Assembly (NCBI RefSeq): GCF_003994235.2
Contig: NZ_RYFG02000010.1
Span: forward strand, 62,264-126,263
Source: Candidatus Methylobacter oryzae
GTDB taxonomy: Bacteria; Pseudomonadota; Gammaproteobacteria; Methylococcales; Methylomonadaceae
Reading direction: 5' to 3'
DNA: 64,000 bases
The notes under the pieces were generated by a model, which was not told where the DNA came from, ran no database searches, and worked only from the letters and a program-made list of their open reading frames with translations. The number at the start of each line of letters is the position of its first letter. Within the stretch, counting starts at the first letter, position 1. Made by a program: the position numbers and the translations under genes. Below are positions 54,749 to 64,000 of this stretch, piece by piece.

Positions 54749-57700
54749 CTAGACCGGTGAAAGTTCCCTGGCTAATATTTCCAGCAGCTTGCTTCCATCT
54801 ATCGGTTTATTCAAAAAACATCGAATACCCATACCTATCGCCTTATCCGCATCAATTTTCTCGCTATACCCGGTGGTTAAAACAACCGGTAGATTCGGCT
54901 TTATTGCAAGCATGGCTTCAGCCAGTTCCGTCCCGCACATATTAGGCATAGTCTGGTCGGTTAAAATCAGATCAACCTGATCCTGGTCAAGCTTAAAAAC
55001 GCGTAAGGCATCAACAGGATCGGTAAAAATAGTTACCAGATACCCCTGCTCATGCAGCAATTCCAAATAATACGCAGCTAAGAATCCCCGGTCTTCGACG
55101 ACCCAAATATGCTTGCTCTCGGCATTAGGCTCATTCTGTGCAACGACCGCAGGCTCGGAAGCAACTGCTTTTGTATGTTCAAGAGGAAACAGAATACGGA
55201 AAGAAGAGCCTTGCCCAACATTGGATTCCAGCACTAAATGAGCGTTATTTTTTACGATTATCCCTTGAACCATACTTAGCCCCAACCCAGAACCTTTGCC
55301 TATGTCTTTAGTCGTAAAGAAAGGATCGAAAATACGCTGTTTCAAGTCGTCAGGAATGCCTTTGCCGTTATCTTTCACTTCCAAGGCTACACATTCAGTA
55401 TCGATAATATTGTGACAAATAGTGCAAACTTTTCGGTTAACTCTGTCACGTTCCAGAGTAATATCGATACAACCGTTGTCATCGATGGCATCCCTGGAGT
55501 TAACCCCAAGATTAATTAAAACTTGTTGTATTTCAATTGGATCAATTTGTACTGCCGGGACATTAGGTTCAATATGAGTGACGACTTTAATTCCTGCAGG
55601 AATAGCAGCGGACAGCAGTGCGACGGCTTTTTCCACTTCCGACGCCAAATTTAAGTGAGCTTTTTCTTCGGTCGAAGCGGTTCGACTATAGGCAAGCATT
55701 TTGGCAATCAGGTCACGCGCCCGCTCGCTGGCGGAAACTATTTCGCCCAAATAGCGCGCCAATTTATCGGAAGGATCGGATACACAACGTTCGAGCGCAA
55801 GATTCGCGTAGCCGAGTACAGCGGCCAAAATATTATTAAAGTCGTGGGCAATCCCCCCAGTCAATTGTCCTAAAACTTCCATCTTCTGCGCTTGCTGCAA
55901 TTGTTTCTCCAATAACTTACGTTCAGTAATATCGGTAAATGAAACGCGAACTGCGGGTGATGCTAGAGTAGTCCTGCGTTGGCAATCCATAAGCGCATAA
56001 AAAACCGTACCATCGTCACGCTGTATAAGAAATTCACCGCTTTGTTTATCCTCGCGGCTCAACGTGAGTTGGTTATGCAGATTCCATCGTTCCCATTCCT
56101 TAGCGTGGAATAAGCTACTGATATTGCGGTGCAGCGCTACATTTTGCTCTAACCCCAAAAGTTTGGCGCCGGTCAGGTTAATTTCACTAATAAGCCCTTC
56201 AACAGTGAGCGTGAGATAACCAATCGGAGCAAAATCAAAAAGATCCATATAACGGTTGCTGGACTCTTGCAGAGCAATTTGAGAACGTTGCAATGCATCA
56301 TTTTTTGCTTTCAATTCAGCCTGTTTCTCTTCGAGTTCAACCTGCTTATCTTCAAGTTCGCAAGCTGTTGCATACAGCTGTTTCTCCATCTGACTGCGTT
56401 CGGTAATGTCGGCAATAGCGATCAAAATACGTACAACTACGCCATTTTCATCACGAAGCGGGCTTTTATTCACTTGCACTAGGATTTCGCGCCCATTCTT
56501 ATGAATATAGCGTTTTTCACTAACGTCTATAGAATCGTTGCCACTTAAAATGCGCTGTAAGCCGTCCCTGTAACTTTCCAAATCGTCGGGATGAGCCAGC
56601 ATACTCACAGTCTTACATAGAAGTTCTTCTTCTGAATAACCCGTCATTCGACAAAAGCTCAAATTCACGCGCAAAAATTGGCCTGTTAGCGGATCGGTTT
56701 CCGCCATACCAACTGCAGATGTCTCAAAAATCACCCTGAAACTTCTCTCGCTTTCCTGTAACGCTTGTTCGGCTAACTTGCGTTCTGTAATGTCATCGTA
56801 GATGACAACTATATTGCCGTCGGCCAAGCGATAGAGGTAATTTTCTCTGCAACTGACGATACATTCATTATGATAGTAATTAAGCGGAAAATGTTCGGCC
56901 CGGCCCGTATGCCAGACACGATTCACTGCATCAAGCAACCCGTTAGTCGCGGCATTTGGAAAAAACTGCTTCATCCGTTTGCCTATGATTTTATCTCTAT
57001 CTACTTTCTCAATAAGCTCCATTGCGTGGTTGACTTCAAGAAAAACAAAATCCTTGCCTTTGTCAATTGCTTGGAAAACTATCCCGCCTGAAGTCATGTT
57101 TTCAAACAATTGCCGAAATCTTGTTTGCTGCTGATCGATTTCATAATAAGGCGCTTGAATAGTGTCCACAAATACGGCCCGATACAGAAAAAGATAGCCG
57201 ATGATTTTGTAAAAATGGCCTAACGCATTAAAAACGTCAGTCGATGTTTTATATCGCGTAAATAGCAACTCACTGATAATAAAAATCAGCGTAACCGAAA
57301 AAAAACGGGCACTCAGAGTGTCCGAATCCGAGCTGTTGGATTGCCGCCCGAAATTGACTGCGGCAATAGCAAACAAGCTGATAATGCCCCACTCGCAAGC
57401 TATCTTGAATTGCGTTAGCCCCTGCCCTTCAATAAACATGCGCGGTAGAGCATCTTGATGAAAGAACACTGCCCAATAGATCAACAACGTATATAGAGTA
57501 AAGCCGAACAGCAATAGGGCGCGGCTTTGGGGTCTACTATGGGAAATTGTATGCTTGAAAGATATAACACAAAGCGTTGCCGCAATAGTAAACCGAGCCG
57601 TCAACCAGAAAGCAATACTCTCCTCGTTTGAAGCCGATGCGACAAAATCAGGTATTTCCTTGTACGCCAACATATGAGCAAAATCCAACATGCTGGAGGA

Positions 57701-57943
57701 CAACATAGCGCAACTCAGCAACATGATGTTGGCCGAACGGATTGGCACAAGACTGTACCAAGTTACGCCGAATATCATGAATGCGGCTAAAATCGAAAAA
57801 AATTCCAACGTTGTATGGATAGGCCGATAGACGCTCTGAGTCATCGTAAAATAAGCGTCGGGAATCAAAGCGCACAGAATCGTCGCCCCAACCAATAATG
57901 CCGGCAATTTACCCGATACAAAGAAAATATTGCGCTTATCCAT
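54749..57943 (-). CDS. MASE3-PAS hybrid histidine kinase
   Basis: 1064 residues. Seven or eight membrane helices in the first 260 residues of MASE3 type ([42 protein letters not shown]). Three PAS domains (about 275-390, 400-520, 565-690), with an Gln/Glu coiled linker before the third ([16 protein letters not shown]). His[19 protein letters not shown], HATPase [14 protein letters not shown] and a receiver ([13 protein letters not shown]). It starts 52 bases after the HTH-receiver gene. Confidence 0.92.
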   Translation of the reverse strand: MDKRNIFFVSGKLPALLVGATILCALIPDAYFTMTQSVYRPIHTTLEFFSILAAFMIFGVTWYSLVPIRSANIMLLSCAMLSSSMLDFAHMLAYKEIPDFVASASNEESIAFWLTARFTIAATLCVISFKHTISHSRPQSRALLLFGFTLYTLLIYWAVFFHQDALPRMFIEGQGLTQFKIACEWGIISLFAIAAVNFGRQSNSSDSDTLSARFFSVTLIFIISELLFTRYKTSTDVFNALGHFYKIIGYLFLYRAVFVDTIQAPYYEIDQQQTRFRQLFENMTSGGIVFQAIDKGKDFVFLEVNHAMELIEKVDRDKIIGKRMKQFFPNAATNGLLDAVNRVWHTGRAEHFPLNYYHNECIVSCRENYLYRLADGNIVVIYDDITERKLAEQALQESERSFRVIFETSAVGMAETDPLTGQFLRVNLSFCRMTGYSEEELLCKTVSMLAHPDDLESYRDGLQRILSGNDSIDVSEKRYIHKNGREILVQVNKSPLRDENGVVVRILIAIADITERSQMEKQLYATACELEDKQVELEEKQAELKAKNDALQRSQIALQESSNRYMDLFDFAPIGYLTLTVEGLISEINLTGAKLLGLEQNVALHRNISSLFHAKEWERWNLHNQLTLSREDKQSGEFLIQRDDGTVFYALMDCQRRTTLASPAVRVSFTDITERKLLEKQLQQAQKMEVLGQLTGGIAHDFNNILAAVLGYANLALERCVSDPSDKLARYLGEIVSASERARDLIAKMLAYSRTASTEEKAHLNLASEVEKAVALLSAAIPAGIKVVTHIEPNVPAVQIDPIEIQQVLINLGVNSRDAIDDNGCIDITLERDRVNRKVCTICHNIIDTECVALEVKDNGKGIPDDLKQRIFDPFFTTKDIGKGSGLGLSMVQGIIVKNNAHLVLESNVGQGSSFRILFPLEHTKAVASEPAVVAQNEPNAESKHIWVVEDRGFLAAYYLELLHEQGYLVTIFTDPVDALRVFKLDQDQVDLILTDQTMPNMCGTELAEAMLAIKPNLPVVLTTGYSEKIDADKAIGMGIRCFLNKPIDGSKLLEILARELSPV

Positions 57944-57995
57944 GATTTAACTTTCCTAAAATGAAAAATTTAAGGACTAAGCCGGTAAAACATTA

Positions 57996-58559
57996 TCACA
58001 ACTCGGCTTTCAATAACCCAAGCAAAAACTTAGTATCCAACGGCTTGGAAATACAGATTTCCGCACCCGCCTCAAGAATGCGTTGTTCGTTTTCCAAACT
58101 GGGGTATCCGGTCATCGCAATCACACGAATATCGCGGGTGTCCGGGTCGGCTTTGATCTGTTGGCAAACGGCGAAGCCATCCAATTTCGGCATCATCAGA
58201 TCCAGCAGAATAATGTCCGGCTCAAAAGTATAAACTTTGCTTCCGGCTTCAAATCCGTCGGCTGCGCTGCTGACTATAAACGGTTCGTCCAAACCGCTAA
58301 GCCATTCAACAAGGAAGCCTGCGACCTGTTTGTCGTCGTCGACAATCAGTACTCTTAAATCGCTACGCTCCGGTATTGCTTTAGACTGCTTAGCAAACTG
58401 CTCCACGCTCTCTCGCAAAAAACGTCTATGACCGCCCAGCGTTGTTTCAGAAGGTAATAAACCCTTTTGTGCCCACGCACGCACTGTGATTGGCGAAACC
58501 ATCAACAGCTTGGCGGCCTCTCTGGGCGATAGGTAAGATTTATTTTGATTATTTGCCAT
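57996..58559 (-). CDS. Helix-turn-helix (MerR/excisionase-like) plus receiver fusion
   Basis: 187 residues. N-terminal 60 residues are a winged helix of MerR/excisionase type (YLSPREAAKLLMVSPITVRAW, GGHRRFLRESVEQFA). Residues 68-187 are a complete receiver (LRVLIVDDDKQVAGFLVEWL, phospho-Asp in DIILLDLMMPKLDGFAV, ICISKPLD). Most response regulators have the DNA-binding part at the C-terminus; here the order is reversed. Probable output of the following kinase at 54749. Confidence 0.9.
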   Translation of the reverse strand: MANNQNKSYLSPREAAKLLMVSPITVRAWAQKGLLPSETTLGGHRRFLRESVEQFAKQSKAIPERSDLRVLIVDDDKQVAGFLVEWLSGLDEPFIVSSAADGFEAGSKVYTFEPDIILLDLMMPKLDGFAVCQQIKADPDTRDIRVIAMTGYPSLENEQRILEAGAEICISKPLDTKFLLGLLKAEL

Positions 58560-58952
58560 AAATATAAATAGATTCTTAATCGGTCAATTGAATTAAATAA
58601 GAAACTCTTAAATCATCAATTGATGGAAAAATCTCTGCCGCAAGGCAGAGGCGAATTAGTGTTTATCATTTCCTCAACCGTTACAGTCATCTTAGTGAGT
58701 TTTTTCACCCATCGTTTTCTTCCTGACGAGCTAATCAAGCCAAACTAAAATTACTGTAACTTAAAACTTCGAGAAAATGGCACACATTGTAATATATTGA
58801 TATGCAAAAAATATTTATAATTCATGGCCGTCATCTTAGACGCAAGACTTATTGGTCTTCACAGATCCGTTTACTTGACGCCCAAACCAGCCGCTCCGCT
58901 GTTTATTAGTTCATTGAACAATATAGCGATTGTCCATATTCAATACAGACCG
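58560..58952. other. Intergenic region upstream of the HTH-receiver gene
   Basis: 393 bases with no convincing gene. Contains the minus-strand terminator hairpin at 58633-58650 and presumably the promoter of the 58559-to-50988 block. The + strand frame at 58824-59537 runs antisense to the chemoreceptor fragment and is rejected. Confidence 0.5.
58624..58652 (-). terminator. Rho-independent terminator for the chemotaxis block
   Basis: Perfect stem CTCTGCC-GCAA-GGCAGAG at 58633-58650, followed on the minus strand by ATTTTT. Positioned downstream of the chemoreceptor fragment (ends 58953). Confidence 0.7.
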
Positions 58953-59528
58953 CTAACTGATTTCTCCCGAATAAGCCTTCCAATTAAAATATTTGGGTTC
59001 TGCCAAAACAGGGCATGCCGCCTCATCCAGCCTGAAACAATTCACAGTAGTCGCCAAATTCTGCGCCTGTTCCTCCAGCGATTCAGCAGCAGCGGCGGCT
59101 TGTTCCACCAAAGCGGCATTCTGCTGGGTCATTTCGTCTATTTGGCTGATAGCCTGATTAACTTGCGCGATACCGGCGCTTTGTTCAACAGACGCAGCGG
59201 TTATTGCCGACACAGTGCCAGCCACCCCCTGAATGGAGCTAAGAATTTCTTCCATCGAAGAACTTGCTTGCGCGGCCAGCTTACTGCCATCGTTGATTTT
59301 TCTTACCGATGTTTCAATCAGGTTTTTAATTTCCCCGGCGGATACTGCCGCGCGTTGCGCGAGGTGGCGCACCTCGGCGGCTACAACCGCAAAACCTTCG
59401 CCGTGTTTACCGGCACGCGCGGCCTCAACCGCGGCATTAAAAGCGAGCAGATTGGTCTGAAAAGCGATGTCATCAATGACCAAAATAATATCGCTGATTT
59501 TATGCGAAGCCTCGTTAATCTCATTCAT
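58953..59528 (-). pseudogene. Chemoreceptor signalling tip and C-terminus, detached by a deletion
   Basis: 191 residues from ATG at 59528. It starts at [20 protein letters not shown] and [20 protein letters not shown], the conserved hairpin tip of methyl-accepting chemotaxis proteins, and runs to the end. The receptor N-terminal part is the neighbouring frame 59534-61288, which stops five bases earlier. Codons just before the ATG read Thr-Thr in the frame of this fragment, as in intact receptors. The region between (normally the first methylation helix and much of the cytoplasmic helix) is gone, so the receptor is almost certainly non-functional or encodes two separate pieces. Confidence 0.75.
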
Positions 59529-59533
59529 TGTAG

Positions 59534-61288
59534 TTAGGACTTTACCAACAATAAACCTATCTTACCTTTCAAATTAAATCGCTTGGTAAAATCGCCCATG
59601 CTGGAAGCTACCACGACGGTAGACACCTCTTTTTCCACGGCGATTTCGGCGGTACGATCCTGCCATTCGACTACGGAGCCTAAGCGCTGCCCTTGTTCGT
59701 TGATTACCGGATTCACAGTTACCGCCATAAAACGGCCGCCCAATTCCATACTGGCGCCATAACTGTCCGTTAAAGAGGCGAGCAATTGTCTTTGATGTGC
59801 GTGATTCTTGTGAAAACTGTCAATTCGGCTGCCAACCAGATTTGCTACTGAAAAATTCGGAAGCTCTTTGCAAATGTCTTCTTCCGCTTTACTGAGAATG
59901 TCGTTTACCGCTTTATTCGTATAAATAATTTCACCGTAGTTGTCGGCAATCATGACCCCGGTGCTAACATTATCCAATGCATTCTTGACGAGCAGATTTT
60001 CATCGGCGATGCGTTTAGCTTCCGCCACATCGAAGCCCAGCCTGGTTTGCATCGATTTAATCGCTTCCATGACTTTACCGATTTCATTGTGGTGCGCTAT
60101 CTCAATAACATTTTTGTAATTACCCTGCGCAATTTGACGAAAGTGAGCAATAGAAACCTCTAGCGGATAAATGATGACGCGAATTAAGGCCACCCCCTGC
60201 CATAAAATCAACGCAATACCTCCGGCTAATAAACAGATAGATATAATGCTCACGGTTTCATAGCGCGACTGTGCAGTTCCGAACACCTGTTTAGCCATAG
60301 CGAGCTGCAATTGCATTAACTGCTGGATACTGTCTCCAACTATCGGGTAAAAAGTGTTAATTTTATCTGCGACAATTCTATTGGCTTCAGCTATGTCATT
60401 GGCTCGCAGTGCGGCAATAGCTGGCTTCAATCCATCCACCACTAAGAGCCTCCTACTCTCATCAAACTTGGCTGCCAGTATCTTTCCCTCATTGCTTAGT
60501 TGATGCTTCATATATTCATCCCAAAGCCGGGTACTTTTTTCGATGTTTTGCTCCACTTCGGCAGTATTTTTCAAAATCACCTCGGGCGTCGGAGTATTAA
60601 GACTGGCGGCGATATTTAACCGGATGAACAGAAGTAATTTTTGAATCGAGGCAATTTGACTGATAGGCAAGGCACTGTCTTCGTACACAGCGCTCAGGCC
60701 TTCCTTGGCCTTGCTCGTGCCGAACAGTTCTATTCCGCCGGCAGTCAGCATTAACATAGTGAGTAGAGCGAGAGTCGCGACCAGGCGGAATTTGATATTG
60801 CAATCTTTTGATAACTTAAATTGCTCCAATAAACCGGCTTTTACGATTTTGCCATCCTGAATCCTGAGATTACGCGCCTTGCCTTCGCGGAATAGCCGAT
60901 AAACCGGATCAACAGCCTCAATTTGCTCGCGCCCGACTTTACTGCGAACGGACATATAACCAACCACTTGGTCGTTAACATGAATAGGCGCGGCAGTAGC
61001 CAAGACCCAATAATGATCACCGTTTTTGCAACGGTTCTTGACAACACCGGTCCACGGCCGCCCTGCTTTCATCGATCGCCACAAATCCGCAAACGCTTCG
61101 GGTGGCATATCGGGATGACGCACGATATTGTGCGGTACGCCGATCAACTCTTCTCTGGAGTATCCGCTGATCCGGACAAAAGTATCGTTGGCATAGGTGA
61201 TGATACCTTTTAAGTCGGTATTGGAAACAATAGAGTCGCTGTCGGTAAGATTTTTTTCCACATTGGTTACGTGCTTATTGTTTTTCAT
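59534..61288 (-). pseudogene. Chemoreceptor N-terminal part (PAS-4HB-HAMP-PAS), truncated
   Basis: 584 residues from ATG at 61288, chosen over 61438 because the longer form overlaps the previous gene and the PAS domain begins shortly after. Aer-like PAS (GIITYANDTFVRISGYSREE, NRCKNGDHYWVLATAAPIH), two membrane helices bracketing a four-helix sensor, HAMP, a second PAS (VKNALDNVSTGVMIADNYGE), then VASSMGDFTKRFNLKG followed after ten residues by a stop. In intact receptors the signalling helices follow; they are in another frame at 58953-59528, with the linking part missing. Confidence 0.8.
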
Positions 61289-61703
61289 GTGCAGTTTTAC
61301 TCCATAGCCGTGCCAAAAAATTGCGCATCCTGGCGACGATCCTGCCGACATACAGCTCAATAAATTCAGATCCGCTGATATTAAAAAACAATACCTGCGC
61401 TTCTCCTGAAACAGTGCATGCCAACAGGTTTTTTTCAACTCCGCTCCCGCTTTCCTGCAATGCGTATTGAGGTATGCTGGCGTCTACTCGCTGAATATTT
61501 TCCAGTGTTCTTAAAAAGTTGATGGCGTCTCTAAAGCTGAGTTGAGCGGCTTGCCTGCGCAAACAAAACTTATGCCCGTTGGGTATAAGTACCTGTTTGA
61601 GCGCGCTGACTGAATCAACCATCCATGCGTTTTTCAGATAGAGGCAAAAATTAGCCGGCAATATGGGCATGATCGCAATGAGATTTTTCTGTACGTTACA
61701 CAT
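61275..61703 (-). CDS. Protein of unknown function carrying an in-frame repeat
   Basis: 142 residues from ATG at 61703, which overlaps the end of the previous gene by 8 bases (ATGTGTAA), a sign of coupling. Residues about 38-57 (VLIPNGHKFCLRRQAAQLSF) are the translation of a family B repeat (61531-61589); without it the protein would be about 20 residues shorter and continuous. C-terminal half VLFFNISGSEFIELYVGRIV and LARLW hint at a small alpha/beta domain. Possibly an accessory chemotaxis protein by position. Function unknown. Confidence 0.6.
   Translation of the reverse strand: MCNVQKNLIAIMPILPANFCLYLKNAWMVDSVSALKQVLIPNGHKFCLRRQAAQLSFRDAINFLRTLENIQRVDASIPQYALQESGSGVEKNLLACTVSGEAQVLFFNISGSEFIELYVGRIVARMRNFLARLWSKTAHEKQ
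61531..61589 (+). repeat. Repeat family B, copy 6, inside an open reading frame
   Basis: TAAAGCTGAGTTGAGCGGCT, then CAAACAAAACTTATGCCCGT and GGGTATAA. Matches the other copies closely and lies wholly within the minus-strand gene at 61275-61703 without breaking its frame. Confidence 0.88.
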
Positions 61704-62442
61704 AGCGATACCTCGCATTGGCGACTCGGTTCTGAAAATGATCCAGAGACTGATCAAGAATCGACACTATCTCTTCACAGCAAGTAATATTTTTACTGCT
61801 GCTAAGAATGTAATCAGCCAGTTTGATGATGGCTAACCAGTTTGCATCGTTGTTGATAAAGTTAAATGCAGCGGTGAACAGCTCATCCAGCTTTTCATCG
61901 ATCTGTTGTTCATCGGTAAAGAAACTTTTTAGATACTCGTCAGCCAGAGCAAGATCGGAACTGCCGCCATAATTATTCAATGCTTTCAAATTGACTAACT
62001 TATGGTTAAAAAGCTCGCCATCGGTTTCAGCGACATGTTTAGCTTCAGCCAACGGCCCGATAAGCAGGTTAATAATGTCGGCCTCGAAAGCGCCCATGTA
62101 ATCGTTGATCCATTGCATCACTGCATCATCATCGCGCGCTGTTAATTCATCACCTAGGTTATCAACGGAAGGCGATAATATTTCAATTAACCGCCCTCCT
62201 TCCACTCTGGCAATGCATTCGTCATGGATTGATTGATCCGTCATGCCGTCAACCTCTGGTGCCTCGGCCATATCCTTAAAAATAATATTGAAGAAAACCG
62301 GCGGCAAACTTCTGGCTTTATTGTTTAAATGAATGCCTGCGGCATGCCCCGCTTCATGAAAGGCAATACGTTGTTTATGCTCAAATAATTTATCTTGACT
62401 GCCGGCATCAATTATTTTGTTTCTTTTCATATTAAGCACCAT
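61696..62442 (-). CDS. HEAGH-motif metalloprotease-like protein
   Basis: 248 residues (Met5 is an alternative start). QRIAFHEAGHAAGIHLNNKA near residue 27 carries an HExxH zinc motif as in the FtsH/M41 peptidase domain, but there is no AAA+ domain. The rest is acidic and helical (DEKLDELFTAAFNFINND). A third zinc ligand of M41 (Asp or Glu further on) cannot be fixed by eye. Placed between cheB and a small unknown gene in the chemotaxis block; a proteolytic role in chemotaxis would be new, so the function is left open. Confidence 0.7.
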   Translation of the reverse strand: MVLNMKRNKIIDAGSQDKLFEHKQRIAFHEAGHAAGIHLNNKARSLPPVFFNIIFKDMAEAPEVDGMTDQSIHDECIARVEGGRLIEILSPSVDNLGDELTARDDDAVMQWINDYMGAFEADIINLLIGPLAEAKHVAETDGELFNHKLVNLKALNNYGGSSDLALADEYLKSFFTDEQQIDEKLDELFTAAFNFINNDANWLAIIKLADYILSSSKNITCCEEIVSILDQSLDHFQNRVANARYRYV

Positions 62443-62504
62443 AAATTCTTAAAACTTCTGTTAATTACACAATGTAAACCATCCTGATTTTAGTAATTTT
62501 CAAA

Positions 62505-63575
62505 TTATCGCCTCCCCCCATACGCCACAATTTCTTGAGCAATCCTGCCTAACGGAATCTCTCTGCCTACCGCACCGAGCTTGGCCGCTTCCTTCGGCAT
62601 GCCATAGACCACGCAGCTGTCCTCATCCTGGCCCAAGGTGCTCGCCCCCATGTCGTGCATTTCTTTTAAGCCCCTGGCGCCGTCATCGCCCATGCCGGTC
62701 ATGATGATGCCCAAGGCATTCTTGCCGGCGCATTTGGCGGCCGAACGGAACAGTACGTCGACCGACGGCCTATGCCGGGTCACCGGCGGTCCTTCGACGA
62801 TCTCGACGTGGTATTGCGCTCCGCTACGCTTCAGCAGCATGTGCCGCCCGCCTTGGGCGATCAAGGCCCGCCCCGGTATGACCCGGTCGCCGTTGACGGC
62901 TTCGCGCACTTCAATTTGACACAGTCCGTTCAAGCGCTCGGCGAACGCGCCGGTAAACTTCTCCGGCATATGCTGCACGATTACAATGCCCGGACAGACG
63001 CGCGGCAAAGCCGTCAACACCACTTCCAAGGCTTGGGTGCCGCCGGTGGAGGTGCCGATCGCAACCACCCGGTCGGTAGTTTCGGCCATCGCATGAACGG
63101 TTGCCGGCAGGATCGCATCGGCGGTTAATTTCGCCTGCACCGGCACCGCAGAGGACACACCCAACCGGCTCAGGTTCGCACGAGCCGCGGCTTTAACGGA
63201 AGCCAGCAAGCCTTCGGAATCATCCTGCAAAAATTGCTTCAGCCCGACTTTAGGTTTGGTGACGATGCTGACCGCCCCCGCCGCCAGCGCCTGCATCGTA
63301 GTTTCTGCGCCTTTTTCAGTCAGCGAAGAACAGATGACTACCGGCGTAGGTCTTTCAGCCATCAGCTTCTTTAAAAAAGTGATGCCGTCCATGCGCGGCA
63401 TTTCGACGTCCAACACAATCACATCCGGCCATTGCGCCTGCATGCGCGTCATTGCGAACAGCGGGTCCGAAGCTGCACCGATCAATTTAATGCCGGGATC
63501 TTTTGACAGATTTTCAGTCAACACCTGACGTACCACCGCGGAGTCATCAACGATCAACACTTTAATCTGATTCAT
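62505..63575 (-). CDS. cheB: Chemotaxis methylesterase/glutaminase CheB
   Basis: 356 residues. Receiver ([30 protein letters not shown]), linker, then methylesterase with [10 protein letters not shown] (Ser), [18 protein letters not shown] (His) and [12 protein letters not shown] (Asp). It demethylates and deamidates chemoreceptors when phosphorylated by CheA. Its start overlaps the stop of cheD by 3 bases (GGATGA), so both are made together. cheA, cheW and cheR are beyond the right edge or elsewhere. Confidence 0.95.
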   Translation of the reverse strand: MNQIKVLIVDDSAVVRQVLTENLSKDPGIKLIGAASDPLFAMTRMQAQWPDVIVLDVEMPRMDGITFLKKLMAERPTPVVICSSLTEKGAETTMQALAAGAVSIVTKPKVGLKQFLQDDSEGLLASVKAAARANLSRLGVSSAVPVQAKLTADAILPATVHAMAETTDRVVAIGTSTGGTQALEVVLTALPRVCPGIVIVQHMPEKFTGAFAERLNGLCQIEVREAVNGDRVIPGRALIAQGGRHMLLKRSGAQYHVEIVEGPPVTRHRPSVDVLFRSAAKCAGKNALGIIMTGMGDDGARGLKEMHDMGASTLGQDEDSCVVYGMPKEAAKLGAVGREIPLGRIAQEIVAYGGRR

Positions 63576-64000
63576 CCCAACCTCCTATCGAGCGGCTTAA
63601 GTTCGTCGACGAGCAAAATATTGGCATGCTTAACCTGAACTTTACCGCTCCACACTTCAAAAGAAACACTGCGGTGTCCGATGCCCCCCAGATGTTCGCC
63701 CACACAACTGAAACCGTGCTGCTGTACCAATTGCCGCGCGGCTTGTACATTCCGGGCGCCGATCCGGTTCATCGCGTTGATCCGTTTATGAGCAACTGGA
63801 AACATATTGCCGCCGCCGAATAATTTGACTTGGTATTCTTTATAAGAAGTGCCGATAAACCCAATTTCCTCCAACAGTAGTGCGACTGCCCCACTCGCAT
63901 AAAGTCCGTCTCTAGCTGAGGCGGTCTTGTTGTGTTCATAGCTACGTTTTGGCAGCATGTAATGGCACATTCCTCCAACCAGCAGTTGCGGGTGCCAAAA
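63572..64000 (-). CDS. cheD: Chemoreceptor glutamine deamidase CheD (partial, 5' end outside window)
   Basis: The frame is open to the right edge, so about 142 residues are visible. The reading starts [19 protein letters not shown], the CheD motif with the catalytic His (GGMCHYMLP). Further on: [23 protein letters not shown] and [15 protein letters not shown]. The N-terminal part with the catalytic Cys is missing. It deamidates chemoreceptor glutamines and, in many species, links to CheC. Overlaps cheB. Confidence 0.93.
   Translation of the reverse strand, partial: FWHPQLLVGGMCHYMLPKRSYEHNKTASARDGLYASGAVALLLEEIGFIGTSYKEYQVKLFGGGNMFPVAHKRINAMNRIGARNVQAARQLVQQHGFSCVGEHLGGIGHRSVSFEVWSGKVQVKHANILLVDELKPLDRRLG

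Noticed and set aside
58824-59537. 237-codon + strand frame
   Set aside because: Antisense to the chemoreceptor tip, which is highly conserved.

Overview
The window reads as chromosomal DNA of a gammaproteobacterium. Protein character (HflD, MtgA, MlaA, MepA, YfbR, glutathione reductase, full chemotaxis and c-di-GMP machinery) and the dense palindromic intergenic repeats suggest a gammaproteobacterial methanotroph of the Methylococcales. That placement is inference, because no pmo, mmo or mxa gene lies in the window.

Layout. 1-8.5 kb: the last codons of a type I restriction HsdR, a copper chaperone with a CopA ATPase, an EAL/HDOD signalling protein, HflD, and a three-gene ABC-2 exporter with a GldG-like subunit. 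8.6-16.2 kb: mostly minus-strand stress genes (membrane protein, cupin, TelA/XpaC pair with a coupled 45-residue leader protein, glutathione reductase, Prx5-type peroxiredoxin, DUF2383-like protein, glycine-rich stress protein).

16.6-36.1 kb is the highlight: a one-directional cluster combining coenzyme M (CoM) biosynthesis with CoM-dependent epoxide metabolism. It opens with a near-consensus sigma-54 promoter and an AcoR-type activator. There follow a CoA-acylating aldehyde dehydrogenase, a zinc-ribbon protein, epoxyalkane:CoM transferase (XecA/EtnE), a 2-ketopropyl-CoM carboxylase-like disulfide oxidoreductase, an (S)-hydroxypropyl-CoM dehydrogenase-like SDR (XecE), a two-subunit CoA-transferase-like enzyme, an unknown 304-residue protein, phosphosulfolactate synthase (XcbB1/ComA), two aspartase/fumarase superfamily enzymes (XcbC1, XcbD1), a GMC oxidoreductase, a PLP enzyme (XcbE1) and a CoA-disulfide-reductase-like flavoprotein. 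No alkene monooxygenase is present, so the epoxide probably comes from another oxygenase, plausibly methane monooxygenase acting on ethene or propene. Several enzymes depart from the known Xanthobacter route: the carboxylation dyad His is Tyr, the CoA-transferase glutamate is missing, and an acylating aldehyde dehydrogenase is present. This points to a variant that may end in an acyl-CoA rather than acetoacetate.

36.2-44.7 kb: a minus-strand signalling block (CheB-CheR fusion, a 1845-residue hybrid kinase, an HD-GYP regulator). 44.9-50.9 kb: envelope and housekeeping genes (lipase-like lipoprotein, MtgA, MlaA, MepA, YfbR, RbgA-like GTPase). 51-64 kb: a second minus-strand signalling block (two hybrid kinases, an HD-GYP regulator, an HTH-receiver fusion, a chemoreceptor broken by an internal deletion, an HEAGH protease-like protein, CheB, and CheD running off the right edge).

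Several families of short palindromic repeats run through the window. Some supply stop codons to genes, one lies in frame inside an ORF, and two copies of a MITE-like element flank the GMC gene. No tRNA, rRNA, CRISPR array, integrase or transposase gene was seen.
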